Below are positions 1-8,765 of a DNA stretch of 64,000 nucleotides, one piece after another. The stretch is taken from NCBI RefSeq assembly GCF_001718795.1, contig NZ_CP013435.1:868001-932000 (forward strand), written 5' to 3'. The notes beneath the pieces are model-generated. The model did not search any database. It was not told the origin of the DNA and was given only the letters and a program-made list of their open reading frames with translations. How positions within the stretch are numbered: position 1 is the first letter of the stretch; each line of letters opens with the position of its first letter. Position numbers and translations under genes: made by a program. The DNA comes from Burkholderia latens. Its GTDB lineage: Bacteria; Pseudomonadota; Gammaproteobacteria; Burkholderiales; Burkholderiaceae.

Positions 1-425
1 CGTGCGCCCAGCGCCTCGATGTTGCGCAACGCGACTTCCGGCTGGTGGAGATGCTCCAGCACTTCGCAGCAAACGACGAGGTCGGCTTGCACTTCCCGGG
101 GGCGCATCTCATAGACGTCGCGCCGCGAGAAACACGCGGGATCGATTCCGGACGCGATCGCATTCTCTTGTGCGATCTCGATGACCTGGCCGGAGAAATC
201 ACTACCGGTGGCGTGAAGACCCTGCTGTTGCCACCGTAGAACCCAATACCCTTCGCCGCAGCCAATTTCGTGAATGGATGACGGTGCCGCCCGGGCCACG
301 AAGTCGGTCAGGGCTTCGTCGAAACCTCGCATGAGACGTCGTACGATGGGGTTGCGTGAGCCGTACTTGTCGTAATGGTTGCCGACGACGATGCCGTTTT
401 CGGCCATGCCCTGCGCGATCTTCAT
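1..425 (-). CDS. class I SAM-dependent methyltransferase, C-terminus cut by window edge
   Basis: The minus-strand reading frame starts with ATG at 425 and stays open to base 1, giving about 141 residues. It begins MKIAQGMAENGIVVGN and contains a methyltransferase motif I (HEIGCGEGYW, about residues 51-60) and an acidic stretch resembling post-motif segments (VVCCEVLEHLHQPEV). The fold is that of small class I methyltransferases found in polysaccharide and lipid gene clusters; the substrate cannot be told. Its start overlaps the stop of the upstream glycosyltransferase in an ATGA arrangement, so the two are translationally coupled and probably modify the same glycan or lipid. The rest of the protein lies outside the window. 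Confidence 0.85.
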   Translation of the reverse strand, partial: MKIAQGMAENGIVVGNHYDKYGSRNPIVRRLMRGFDEALTDFVARAAPSSIHEIGCGEGYWVLRWQQQGLHATGSDFSGQVIEIAQENAIASGIDPACFSRRDVYEMRPREVQADLVVCCEVLEHLHQPEVALRNIEALGA

Positions 426-1417
426 CGGACGACCTCGAGCGCGTGTGCCGCATCATTGTCGAGCCGCTGTGGGCTCGCACGGTCAGTTTGCATCTGTTTG
501 ACCATGAAGCGCACATCCTCGAGCAACTTGCGGTTGGTCGACAACAGGTCCGCAATGATGGCGATCAACAGGGTCTGAAAGCCGGCGCCCACGAGTATCG
601 ACGCGAGAATCAGGGATTGGACGTGTCCGGCACCGTGACCGGTCGCCCAGAAATAGACAAAGCGGAGTCCGATTGCCGCGCCTGCGCCGAGCAGGATCGT
701 GCCCAGCGTGCCGAAAAAAGCGGCGGGCCGGTAGATCACGAAAATCCGCAGGATGGTGTGGGCAGAGCGCATCACGTACGAACCGATGCTCTTTACCAGT
801 CGCGACGGTCGCAGGAATCCATTGACCCTGATTGGTACCGATACGATCGACATGTCGCGTTGGCCGGCCTGGATGATGGTCTCGAGGGTGTACGTGTAAT
901 TGCTGAAGACCGTTATTCTCTGTGCGGCATGGCGACTATAGGCACGAAAGCCGCTTGTCGTGTCGGGAATGTCGGTACGGCTTACGGTACGCACTACCCA
1001 ACTGCCGATTTTCTGCAGCGCTTTTTTGATTGTGGAGAAATGGGCGATTTCATCGATCGGCCGCGCACCGACGACGATATCGGCATCACCGGCATAAATA
1101 GGGCGCACTAGCGCAGGAATATCCGCGGCGTTGTATTGATTATCGGCGTCGGTATTGACGATGACGTCCGCGCCGCGCTGCAGACAGGCTTCCAGTCCGG
1201 TCATGAATGCGCGCGCAAGACCGCGGTTATGCGGATGTCGGATGAGGTGATCGACGCCCGCGGCGCGTGCGACTTCCAGGGTCCCGTCGCTGCTACCGTC
1301 GTCGACAACGAGCCATTCGACCCTGTCAAATCCGGGGAGTCGGCGCGGTAGGGCCGCCAGTGCAATCGGTAATGTGGCGGCTTCGTTGAAGCACGGGATT
1401 TGAATGATTAATTTCAT
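422..1417 (-). CDS. family 2 glycosyltransferase with two C-terminal membrane helices (DPM1/GtrB-like)
   Basis: 331 residues. The N-terminal GT2 domain opens with IIQIPCFNEAATLP, has the nucleotide-sugar site VVDDGSSDGT near residue 37 and a DxD equivalent NTDADNQY near residue 87. Two hydrophobic segments follow at about 235-257 and 270-297, then a basic cytosolic tail. This is the architecture of polyprenyl-phosphate hexose synthases (GtrB, dolichyl-phosphate-mannose synthase type), which load a single sugar onto undecaprenyl phosphate for periplasmic glycosylation. Donor sugar unknown. It is followed directly (ATGA overlap) by a methyltransferase. I see no flippase or acceptor-side transferase inside the window; they would lie beyond the left edge. 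Confidence 0.85.
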   Translation of the reverse strand: MKLIIQIPCFNEAATLPIALAALPRRLPGFDRVEWLVVDDGSSDGTLEVARAAGVDHLIRHPHNRGLARAFMTGLEACLQRGADVIVNTDADNQYNAADIPALVRPIYAGDADIVVGARPIDEIAHFSTIKKALQKIGSWVVRTVSRTDIPDTTSGFRAYSRHAAQRITVFSNYTYTLETIIQAGQRDMSIVSVPIRVNGFLRPSRLVKSIGSYVMRSAHTILRIFVIYRPAAFFGTLGTILLGAGAAIGLRFVYFWATGHGAGHVQSLILASILVGAGFQTLLIAIIADLLSTNRKLLEDVRFMVKQMQTDRASPQRLDNDAAHALEVVR

Positions 1418-1893
1418 CGCCTGCCAGTGAGGGATTCGCGCGTATGTTGATGGCGTACAAATATCTAAATGGCCATATCGAATTCGGCGAACATCGCTGG
1501 AATATAGAACAAATCGAAACGGGCAAAATTACAGAAAATTACATTCAGGCTGCGATTGCCGGAGTTGCGTACGCAGCGCGCGGGCGCAAGCTCATGGATT
1601 GGTGGCGACATGCTGGTTTCGCGATTGTCCGGCCCGGTAGTCCGCGCCAGTGGGCTGGCGGACAGAGACTCCGCGCGCGCGGTACCTTACAGTCAAACGC
1701 CCGGAAAAGCCAGCGGAACAGGCAGGTGCAACGCATGGCGCCGGGATCGAACGGCAATTGACAGCGGGCGGCTGCGGGAGCCGGTCAAGGCCGCGATCGC
1801 CGGGGACATCGGCGGCATGCCGCACGCGCGATCGCGAGCGAGCGCGCGCGAAGGGGCACGTCACGCCCGCGAACGTGTGGCCGCCTGTGGCGG
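1418..1893. other. intergenic stretch, no gene recognised
   Basis: The first 140 bases (1418-1560) are noticeably AT-richer than their surroundings and presumably carry the promoter of the minus-strand glycosyltransferase. The remainder is GC-rich with only short overlapping frames that show no recognisable protein. No tRNA-like fold, IS end or clear terminator was found here. Confidence 0.5.
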
Positions 1894-2760
1894 TTAATGC
1901 CGGGCGATCCGTGGCGAGCTTTTGCTGTTTTCCGTCACGGCTGGCCCACCGTCCTCGTCATTACTACGCGCCCAGAAGAACCGATCGGGCAGGTACGCAC
2001 CCATACCGGGCCGGAACGCGTCGCGCACGGCCTGGTAAAGATATTCCTGCGCTTCGCGAACGGCCTCGGGCGGTTCCTGCCCATTGGCGAGCAACGCGGC
2101 GATCGCCGCGCCGAGCGTGTCGGTGATGCCCATCAGCCGGTGCGGCGAGCGATCCCACATGTCCTCGCGGAGCTGGCCTTCCTCGCCGTACAGCGTATTG
2201 ACGAGCCGGTGCGAGCCCGTCTCCGACGACAGGATGTATTCGCAGCCCTGCGACAGCAGGTGCGACACGGCCGCATCGAGGTTCGGCGCCTCGGCATCGC
2301 CGTCCGGCTGCGCGAGCGCGATCAGCGTCGCGTGATCGGCGACCAGCAGCGTCGTCTGCGGTGCAAGCAGATCGGCGATCGACTCGCGCAAATCGTCGGC
2401 GGCGAGCACGTGTTCGTCGTCGAGCGTGAAGTCGGGTGCGAGCACCAGCGGCACGCCGTCGTAATCGGCGACCACCTCGGCGATCGCGCTCACGACTTCC
2501 GCGCGCGTCGCCGCGCCGATCTTGAACGCGGCAACCGGCATGTCCTCGAGCAGCATGCGCGCCTGCGCGGCGACGACATCCGGATCGAGGCCGGTGACTT
2601 CGTCGCAGGCGGCCGAGTCGCGCACGGTGTAGCCGGTCAGGACGGACACGCCGTGACAGCCCATGCTCGCCAGGGTCATCAGATCGGCTTGGAGGCCGGA
2701 GCCGCCGGTGGGATCGGACAGGCCGAAGGTGAGGACGATCGGAGGGGCGTTGCTGGACAT
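1894..2760 (-). CDS. thiD: hydroxymethylpyrimidine / phosphomethylpyrimidine kinase
   Basis: About 288 residues from the chosen start MSSNAPPIVLTFG; an in-frame ATG five codons upstream (2775) is possible but lies outside the conserved core. ThiD phosphorylates HMP and then HMP-P in thiamine pyrimidine synthesis, in the cytosol. Family hallmarks seen: the glycine-rich substrate loop DPTGGSGLQADL near residue 16, GCHGVSVLTGYTVRDS, AFKIGAA, and the late ITDTLGAAIAALLANG segment, which corresponds to the anion-hole GTGCTLSAA region but is less canonical. The fairly long acidic tail and the degenerate GTGC motif are shared by many betaproteobacterial homologues. It stands alone, divergent from the rubredoxin gene. 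Confidence 0.88.
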   Translation of the reverse strand: MSSNAPPIVLTFGLSDPTGGSGLQADLMTLASMGCHGVSVLTGYTVRDSAACDEVTGLDPDVVAAQARMLLEDMPVAAFKIGAATRAEVVSAIAEVVADYDGVPLVLAPDFTLDDEHVLAADDLRESIADLLAPQTTLLVADHATLIALAQPDGDAEAPNLDAAVSHLLSQGCEYILSSETGSHRLVNTLYGEEGQLREDMWDRSPHRLMGITDTLGAAIAALLANGQEPPEAVREAQEYLYQAVRDAFRPGMGAYLPDRFFWARSNDEDGGPAVTENSKSSPRIARH

Positions 2761-3015
2761 GTAAAAATGGGGCAAGAAAAAAACGGGGAAAGCGACGGAG
2801 AGGCGGACGGCGAGGCGAATTGGGCGGTTTTTGCCCGGTGTTGCCCGGCAGGCCGCACTGTGCAGCCATTATGCGGCGGAATCCGGCCCGCACGACGGAT
2901 TTTTTAGCGCGACGCGACGTAGTCGCTGCCCTCCAGCGCGATTGCTAGGCAGTCCGGCCCCGACACGGTACCATCATGGCTCCCGAATTTACCGACTTTC
3001 CCGACGCGGCTTAAG

Positions 3016-3186
3016 ATGGAATACAAGAGCTGGATGTGCCTGATTTGTGGCTGGATTTATGACGAAGAAGCCGGGCTGCCCGAAGAGGGCATCGCCCCGG
3101 GCACGCGCTGGGAAGACGTCCCGATCAACTGGACGTGCCCCGAATGCGGCGCTCGCAAGGAAGACTTCGAGATGGTCCAGATCTGA
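3016..3186 (+). CDS. rubA: rubredoxin
   Basis: A 56-residue protein starting MEYKSWMCLICGWIYDEEAG and containing the two iron-binding knuckles CLICG (about residues 8-12) and CPECG (about 41-45), with the conserved aromatic residues around them. Rubredoxins bind one iron through four cysteines and carry single electrons in the cytosol, for example to oxygenases or oxidoreductases; the partner here is unknown. The short spacing between the paired cysteines and the total length are standard. The rubA-yqgE-ruvX-pyr neighbourhood is characteristic of Burkholderia and related genera. Confidence 0.96.
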   Translation: MEYKSWMCLICGWIYDEEAGLPEEGIAPGTRWEDVPINWTCPECGARKEDFEMVQI

Positions 3187-3290
3187 CCGGACCGTCGGCC
3201 CGCGCGCACACCGCTCCGGTCTCGCGATTGCCTGGCGCTTGCGCGCCGCGGTCGGCGCGAGCGACTTGACGATGACAGGCGCGCGTGTAC

Positions 3291-4592
3291 ATGACGTCCG
3301 ATCCGGCGAACATTCCCCACCCTGACGCACTGCCGAACCCGCGCGGCGGCGCCGTGCGCGCGGCCGACGCGTGGCTTGCGGCGGCCGGCGACGCATTCGA
3401 GCGTCGCGACGACGCGGTAGAGCCGTTGTCGGCCGCGGCGGCTGTGCTGGCGGAAGCCGGCTGGTTGCCGGCTGCCCGTTTCGCGGGGCAATTGGCGGCG
3501 TCGGCGCCCCCGGGCGCCGAGGCGCCGGCCGCTCACGCCTGGCGCCTCGCACTGCGCGATTTCCGCGCGGCTGTCGGCCGTCACAATTTGCGCGAGCTTG
3601 CCTGCTCGCCGGTTCTTTTCGATCATTTTCGCGGGTTGCGCGCGCAAAGCGCGGCGGACCGGCACGCGAACGTGTCGCTCGACGTACTGGCGCTCGTCGG
3701 ACGCGCAATGCCGCCGGCAACGCTGTGCGCGCTGCCGGACGCATTCGCAAGCCGCGCGCGGGCCCGCTACGAGCAGGCGCTGCTCGGCGCGCTGCGCGCG
3801 GCGAGCGGTGCGCAGGAGGCGGCGCTCGACGAACTCGATACGACCCTCGCCGCGCTCTCGGACGGTACGCCGTACGACTTCTGGCGGCTCGCCGCTGCGT
3901 GCCTGCGCGCGCTGCGCGCCACCGCCGCGCCCGAGCTGAAACGGTTTCTCGCGCGGACCAACCTGCTGCTCGGCGAGCACGCGCGGGGCCGGCGCCATGC
4001 GCCACCCGAGCTCGTGCGCGAGACGGCCGCGTTGCTGTGGCGCGATTTCGCGCTGTTCGGCGCGGCGGCCGAGGATGGCGCGCTCGTCGACGTGCTGCAC
4101 GACTACGGGCTCACCGTGGACTGGCACGTTGCCGGCACGCCCGCGTCCGAAGCGCTGTGGGAAGCCGGTGCGGCGCGTGCCGAGCGCGATGCCGTCGCAA
4201 CCGCACCGACCCGCGTGCTCGGCGCCGTGACCGTCAACGCGCACGCGTACGAGGATTTCCTGCAGACCGCCGACGCGTCGATGGCCGATCTCGCGACCGC
4301 CCCGGCCGCGGCCGATGCGGGCGCGGCGTGGCGTGCATCCGCGGCCGCCTATCGCGTCGGCACGGCCGCCTGCGCACTCGGGCTTGGTCACGCGGCGCTG
4401 CTGGCCGATACGCTCGGGCTCGCGTGGCGTCGTGCCGCGCATGGCCTGCCGCTCGCCGATGGCGGGCTCGACGCGCACCGCCGTGCGTCCGACATGCTGC
4501 GTGCTGCGCTGTTGAAGATCGCCGCGGGCGTGGCGCCGCCGGACCTCACAGCGGCGTCCGAAGCGCTCGGTGCGGCGCTTGGCCGGACCTGA
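3291..4592 (+). CDS. Ala-rich protein, probable relic of the PilL/ChpA N-terminal region
   Basis: About 433 residues, very rich in Ala, Arg and Leu, predicted all-helical, with no signal peptide. GTG at 3285 is an alternative start. There is no histidine kinase, HATPase, CheW or receiver domain. A central stretch (PYDFWRLAAACLRALR followed by LKRFLARTNLLLGEHARG and LVRETAALLWRDF) resembles, from memory of the family, the conserved N-terminal part of the twitching-motility kinase PilL/ChpA, which sits between rubA and yqgE in related genera together with pilGHIJ. A later segment (VNAHAYEDFLQTADASMADL) is Hpt-like in length and spacing but lacks an obvious phospho-accepting histidine motif. I infer a vestige of that operon. 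A biochemical role cannot be assigned. Confidence 0.75.
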   Translation: MTSDPANIPHPDALPNPRGGAVRAADAWLAAAGDAFERRDDAVEPLSAAAAVLAEAGWLPAARFAGQLAASAPPGAEAPAAHAWRLALRDFRAAVGRHNLRELACSPVLFDHFRGLRAQSAADRHANVSLDVLALVGRAMPPATLCALPDAFASRARARYEQALLGALRAASGAQEAALDELDTTLAALSDGTPYDFWRLAAACLRALRATAAPELKRFLARTNLLLGEHARGRRHAPPELVRETAALLWRDFALFGAAAEDGALVDVLHDYGLTVDWHVAGTPASEALWEAGAARAERDAVATAPTRVLGAVTVNAHAYEDFLQTADASMADLATAPAAADAGAAWRASAAAYRVGTAACALGLGHAALLADTLGLAWRRAAHGLPLADGGLDAHRRASDMLRAALLKIAAGVAPPDLTAASEALGAALGRT

Positions 4593-4774
4593 CCCGCAAC
4601 GGGGCGCGACCGCGGCGGCAGGCCTTGCCGCACGGGCCCCCAACACGCTCCCGACAGCCCCCGCGCGCGTGTTAGAGTGCCGTGTAATCCGCGCGCGTCG
4701 TTGCCAGCGTCGTGCGGCGTTGCTTGTTGATCGCGGCCCGGTCAGGTCGCGGCGTCTTTGCTAAAATTCAAACC

Positions 4775-5353
4775 ATGTCAAAGCCTTCCGATCGCATCAA
4801 TCTCACCAACCAGTTCCTGATCGCCATGCCGAACATGGCGGATCCGACGTTTTCGGGAACGGTGGTCTATCTTTGCGATCACAGCGAGCGCGGCGCGCTC
4901 GGCCTCGTCATCAATCGTCCCACCGACATCGATCTCGAATCGCTGTTCAACCGCATCGACCTGAAGCTCGATATCGAGCCGCTGCTGCACATCCCCGTGT
5001 ATTTCGGCGGCCCGGTGCAGACCGAGCGCGGCTTCGTGCTGCACGAGCCGGTCGAGGGCGCGAACTACAACTCGTCGATGTCGGTCGAGGGCGGGCTCGA
5101 GATGACGACGTCGAAAGACGTGCTCGAGGCGGTCGCGACGGGCACCGGCCCGAAGCGCTTCCTGCTGACGCTCGGCCATGCGGGTTGGGGTGCCGGGCAG
5201 CTCGAGGAAGAGATTTCCCGCAACGGCTGGCTGACGGTCGCCGCCGATCCGCGCATCGTGTTCGACACGCCGGCCGAGGAGCGCTTCGAAGCCGCACTCG
5301 GCCTGCTCGGCGTCAGCTCGTCGATGCTGTCCGGCGAAGCAGGGCACGCATGA
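4775..5353 (+). CDS. yqgE: YqgE/AlgH family protein
   Basis: 192 residues starting [19 protein letters not shown]. Recognised by the family signature [25 protein letters not shown], the [10 protein letters not shown] segment and the late [17 protein letters not shown] segment. UPF0301 (AlgH) proteins are small cytosolic proteins whose biochemical activity is unsettled; the name AlgH comes from an alginate regulatory phenotype in Pseudomonas. The gene overlaps the following ruvX by four bases (ATGA). The yqgE-yqgF pair is one of the most conserved in Proteobacteria and suggests a shared housekeeping role. An upstream in-frame ATG at 4712 is rejected because the added residues are not conserved in type. 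Confidence 0.93.
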   Translation: MSKPSDRINLTNQFLIAMPNMADPTFSGTVVYLCDHSERGALGLVINRPTDIDLESLFNRIDLKLDIEPLLHIPVYFGGPVQTERGFVLHEPVEGANYNSSMSVEGGLEMTTSKDVLEAVATGTGPKRFLLTLGHAGWGAGQLEEEISRNGWLTVAADPRIVFDTPAEERFEAALGLLGVSSSMLSGEAGHA

Positions 5354-5799
5354 GTGGCGCGCGCGCGCGCGATGCGACGCTCCTGGCGTTCGACTACGGC
5401 GAGAAACGGATCGGGGTCGCGATCGGCAATGCGCTGACGCGCTCGGCCCGCGCGCTCGTCGTGATTCCCAACCTGAACCGCGAGCACCGCTTCAAGGCGG
5501 TCGGCGATTTGCTGGCCGAATGGCGGCCGGACGCGCTCGTCGTCGGGCTGCCGATGCACCCGGACGGCACGCCGCACGAGATGACGCAGCAGGCGAAGCG
5601 TTTCGGCAATCAGCTGAACGGCCGCTTCGGGCTGCCCGTCACGTGGGTCGACGAACGCTATTCGTCGGTCGAGGCCGAGGCAGGGCTGCGCGAGCGCAAC
5701 GTACGCGGCCGCGCGCGCTCCGAGATGCTCGATGCCGAGGCCGCGGCCGTGATCCTTCAACAGTATCTCGATCAATTGTCAGACCATGAGCAACATTGA
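5350..5799 (+). CDS. ruvX: Holliday junction resolvase-like protein YqgF/RuvX
   Basis: 149 residues with an RNase H-like fold. [15 protein letters not shown] (near residues 12-26) carries the first catalytic Asp; [22 protein letters not shown] and [10 protein letters not shown] hold the second acidic position; the C-terminal [14 protein letters not shown] gives the final Asp. Members are described as pre-16S rRNA nucleases or putative junction resolvases. The start overlaps the yqgE stop and the 3' end overlaps pyrR by 14 bases, so translation is coupled along a yqgE-ruvX-pyrR unit. All expected acidic residues are present. Confidence 0.94.
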   Translation: MSGARARDATLLAFDYGEKRIGVAIGNALTRSARALVVIPNLNREHRFKAVGDLLAEWRPDALVVGLPMHPDGTPHEMTQQAKRFGNQLNGRFGLPVTWVDERYSSVEAEAGLRERNVRGRARSEMLDAEAAAVILQQYLDQLSDHEQH

Positions 5800-6301
5800 C
5801 GCCGACGCGCTTTACCACGTCCTGCTCGACCAGATTCGCGCAGCGTACGGCACGGCGTTCGCCGAGCCGGGCGGCCCGCGGCTCGCCGGCATTCACAGCG
5901 GCGGCGCGTGGCTTGCCGAGCGCCTCGCGCGCGATCTCGGCGCGCCGGCGTTCGGCGTCGTGAACGTCGCGCTGCATCGCGACGACTACGCGAAAAAGGG
6001 ACTGCACAGTCAGGCGAGCCCGACGTCGTTGCCGTTCGACGTCGACGGCGCGCGCATCGTGCTCGTCGACGACGTGCTGTACACCGGCCGCACCGTGCGC
6101 GCCGCGCTCAACGAGTTGTTCGACTACGGCCGTCCGGCCGCGGTCGAGCTTGCGGTGCTCGCCGATCGCGGCGGCCGCGAGCTGCCGGTCGCCGCGCGCT
6201 TCTCGGGCGGCACGGTCGACGTGCCGGCCGATGCGACGCTCGTGCTGACGCGCGACGCCGCCGCGCAGTTCACGCTGCGTCTCGAGGCGCACGGCGGCTG
6301 A
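5786..6301 (+). CDS. pyrR: PyrR-type phosphoribosyltransferase, pyr regulator / uracil PRTase
   Basis: 171 residues, type I PRTase fold. The PRPP-binding motif is [17 protein letters not shown] at about residues 92-108. A flexible-loop segment [12 protein letters not shown] precedes it, and the hood sequence [20 protein letters not shown] follows. PyrR proteins salvage uracil to UMP; in Gram-positives they also bind pyr mRNA, but RNA-based control has not generally been shown for betaproteobacteria. It lies in a pyrR-pyrB-pyrC' order and overlaps ruvX. The 74-base gap to pyrB was examined for an anti-terminator/terminator pair and none stands out. Confidence 0.93.
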   Translation: MSNIDADALYHVLLDQIRAAYGTAFAEPGGPRLAGIHSGGAWLAERLARDLGAPAFGVVNVALHRDDYAKKGLHSQASPTSLPFDVDGARIVLVDDVLYTGRTVRAALNELFDYGRPAAVELAVLADRGGRELPVAARFSGGTVDVPADATLVLTRDAAAQFTLRLEAHGG

Positions 6302-6375
6302 ACGAACCGCGAAACCGTATCCCGGGCCGCCGGTTCGCGCCGCGGCCCGTTTGCATAGTTGGAATCACGCACACC

Positions 6376-7407
6376 ATGACCACCGACACCACTGGCCGCA
6401 CCGGCAATCCCGCTGCGGCCGCGAGCCCCGAGCGGTTCCGCTACGGTTTCCTGAAGGGCAATCCGCAGCTCACGAAAAACGGCGAGCTCAAACACCTGCT
6501 GTCGATCGAGGGGCTGCCGCGCTCGATCGTCAACCACATCCTCGATACCGCCGAGCAGTTCGTCAGCGTGACGGACCGCGAGGTGAAGAAGGTGCCGCTG
6601 TTGCGCGGCAAGTCGGTGTTCAACCTGTTCTTCGAGAACTCGACGCGCACCCGCACGACGTTCGAGATCGCCGCGACGCGCCTGTCGGCCGACGTGCTGA
6701 ACCTGAACATCAATGCGTCGTCGACGAGCAAGGGCGAGTCGCTGCTCGACACGATCAACAACCTGTCGGCGATGCATGCCGACCTGTTCGTCGTGCGCCA
6801 TGCATCGAGCGGCGCGCCGTACCTGATCGCCGAGCACTGCGCGCCGCACGTGCACGTGATCAACGCCGGCGACGGCCGTCACGCGCACCCGACGCAGGGG
6901 CTGCTCGACATGTACACGATCCGCCACTACAAGCGCGACTTCACGAAGCTGCGCGTGGCGATCGTCGGCGACATCCTGCATTCGCGCGTCGCGCGCTCCG
7001 ACATCCACGCGCTCACCACGCTCGGCGTGCCGGAAGTGCGCGCGATCGGCCCCCGCACGCTGCTGCCGGGCGGCCTCGAGCAGATGGGCGTGAAGGTGTT
7101 CCATAACCTCGACGAGGGGTTGAAGGGCGTCGACGTGATCATCATGCTGCGGCTGCAGAACGAACGGATGAGCGGCGCGCTGCTGCCGTCCGCGCAGGAA
7201 TATTTCAAGACGTGGGGCCTGACGCCGGAGCGCCTTGCGCTTGCCGCGCCCGACGCGATCGTGATGCATCCGGGGCCGATGAACCGCGGCGTCGAGATCG
7301 ACTCGCAGGTCGCCGACGGTCCGCAGTCGGTGATCCTCAACCAGGTCACGTTCGGCATCGCCGTGCGGATGGCGGTGATGGGCATCGTCGCCGGCAACAG
7401 CGACTGA
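6376..7407 (+). CDS. pyrB: aspartate carbamoyltransferase catalytic subunit
   Basis: 343 residues starting [20 protein letters not shown]. It condenses carbamoyl phosphate with aspartate in the second step of pyrimidine synthesis. The carbamoyl-phosphate loop [19 protein letters not shown] and the mobile loop with [13 protein letters not shown] are intact, as are [12 protein letters not shown] and the C-terminal [11 protein letters not shown]. The roughly 30-residue N-terminal extension and the neighbouring pyrC' are typical of class A ATCases, such as those of Pseudomonas and Burkholderia, where PyrB trimers assemble with a dihydroorotase-like partner and nucleotides bind the PyrB extension. 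No pyrI is present. Confidence 0.96.
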   Translation: MTTDTTGRTGNPAAAASPERFRYGFLKGNPQLTKNGELKHLLSIEGLPRSIVNHILDTAEQFVSVTDREVKKVPLLRGKSVFNLFFENSTRTRTTFEIAATRLSADVLNLNINASSTSKGESLLDTINNLSAMHADLFVVRHASSGAPYLIAEHCAPHVHVINAGDGRHAHPTQGLLDMYTIRHYKRDFTKLRVAIVGDILHSRVARSDIHALTTLGVPEVRAIGPRTLLPGGLEQMGVKVFHNLDEGLKGVDVIIMLRLQNERMSGALLPSAQEYFKTWGLTPERLALAAPDAIVMHPGPMNRGVEIDSQVADGPQSVILNQVTFGIAVRMAVMGIVAGNSD

Positions 7408-7468
7408 GCCCGATTTCGCGCATCCTGATCCAGGCACTCAACGCAATCAACGCATTCACAGACAGCGC

Positions 7469-8746
7469 ATGAAGATTCATATCAAAGGCGGCACGGTGGT
7501 CGATCCGGCAGCCGGGACCGAGCGGCAGGCCGACGTATTCGTCGCGGACGGCAAAATCGCCGCGCTCGGCACGGCTCCGGCCGGCTTCAACGCGGACAAC
7601 ACGATCGACGCGTCGGGCCTGATCGTCGCGCCCGGCCTCGTCGACCTGTGCGCGCGCCTGCGCGAGCCGGGCTACGAGCACAAGGCGACGCTCGCGTCCG
7701 AGATGGCCGCGGCCGTCGCGGGCGGCGTCACGACGCTCGTGTGCCCGCCGGACACCGACCCCGTGCTCGACGAGCCGGGCCTCGTCGAGATGCTCAAGTT
7801 TCGCGCACGCAACCTGAAGCAGGCGAACGTGCATCCGCTCGGCGCGCTCACCGTCGGCCTGAAGGGCGACGTGATTACCGAGATGGTCGCGCTGACCGAG
7901 TCGGGCTGCGTCGGCTTCACGCATGCGAACGTGCCCGTGCGCGACACGCAGGTGCTGCTGCGCGCGCTGCAGTACGCGAGCACTTACGGCTACACGACGT
8001 GGCTGCGTCCGCAAGACGCGTTCATCGGACGCGGCGGCGTCGCCGCGAGCGGCGCGCTCGCGTCGCGACTCGGGTTGTCCGGCGTGCCGGTCGCGGCCGA
8101 GACGATCGCGCTGCACACGATTTTCGAGCTGATGCGTGTCACGGGCGCGCGCGTGCACCTTGCCCGCCTGTCGTCGGCAGCCGGCCTCGCGCTCGTGCGC
8201 GCGGCGAAGGCGGAAGGGCTGCCGGTGACGTGCGACGTCAGCGCGAACCACCTGCACCTGATCGACGTCGACATCGGCTATTTCGATTCGCAGTTCCGAC
8301 TCGATCCGCCGCTGCGTGGCGAGCGCGACCGCGAAGCGATCCGCGCGGCGCTCGCGGACGGCACGATCGACGCGATCTGCTCCGATCACACGCCGGTCGA
8401 CGACGACGAGAAGCTGCTGCCGTTCGCCGAAGCGACGCCTGGCGCGACCGGGCTCGAGCTGCTGCTGTCGCTGACGGTGAAGTGGGCCGACGAAACGAAT
8501 ACGCCGCTCGCGCAGGCGCTGCGCCGCATCACCGCCGCGCCGGCCGACGTGCTGCAACTGCCGGCGGGCCGGCTTGCCGAAGGCGGCGCGGCCGACCTGT
8601 GCGTGTTCGATCCGCGGGCGCACTGGCGCGTCGAGCCGCGTGCGCTGAAGAGCCAGGGCCACAACTCGCCGTTCCTCGGCTACGAACTGCCGGCCTGCGT
8701 GCGTGCGACGCTCGTCGCCGGGCACGTCGCGTTCGAGCGTCACTGA
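7469..8746 (+). CDS. pyrC': dihydroorotase-like PyrC' subunit, probably catalytically inactive
   Basis: 425 residues of the class I dihydroorotase / cyclic amidohydrolase family, with N-terminal beta-sandwich and TIM barrel. The usual metal motif HxH at the end of strand 1 is replaced: the segment reads PGLVDLCARLREPG, with Cys61 and Arg63 at the ligand positions. The later ligand histidines also appear substituted (TTWLRPQDAF; VHLARLSSAAG). The SDHTP segment keeps its Asp but loses the usual following His. This is the pattern known for the non-catalytic PyrC'/PyrX partners that scaffold class A ATCases, and the gene directly follows pyrB. A functional dihydroorotase must be encoded elsewhere. 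Automatic annotation would call this an active dihydroorotase. Confidence 0.9.
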   Translation: MKIHIKGGTVVDPAAGTERQADVFVADGKIAALGTAPAGFNADNTIDASGLIVAPGLVDLCARLREPGYEHKATLASEMAAAVAGGVTTLVCPPDTDPVLDEPGLVEMLKFRARNLKQANVHPLGALTVGLKGDVITEMVALTESGCVGFTHANVPVRDTQVLLRALQYASTYGYTTWLRPQDAFIGRGGVAASGALASRLGLSGVPVAAETIALHTIFELMRVTGARVHLARLSSAAGLALVRAAKAEGLPVTCDVSANHLHLIDVDIGYFDSQFRLDPPLRGERDREAIRAALADGTIDAICSDHTPVDDDEKLLPFAEATPGATGLELLLSLTVKWADETNTPLAQALRRITAAPADVLQLPAGRLAEGGAADLCVFDPRAHWRVEPRALKSQGHNSPFLGYELPACVRATLVAGHVAFERH

Positions 8747-8765
8747 ACCACGCCGGATCCTCGCC

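Noticed and set aside
3057..4646. Long open frame on the minus strand opposite the PilL-like protein
   Set aside because: High GC makes antisense frames long; the predicted protein is Arg/Ala-rich without any domain and the plus-strand gene explains the region.
6302..6375. PyrR-responsive attenuator before pyrB
   Set aside because: The 74-base gap shows no convincing alternative hairpins or T-tract; PyrR RNA control is not established in this group.
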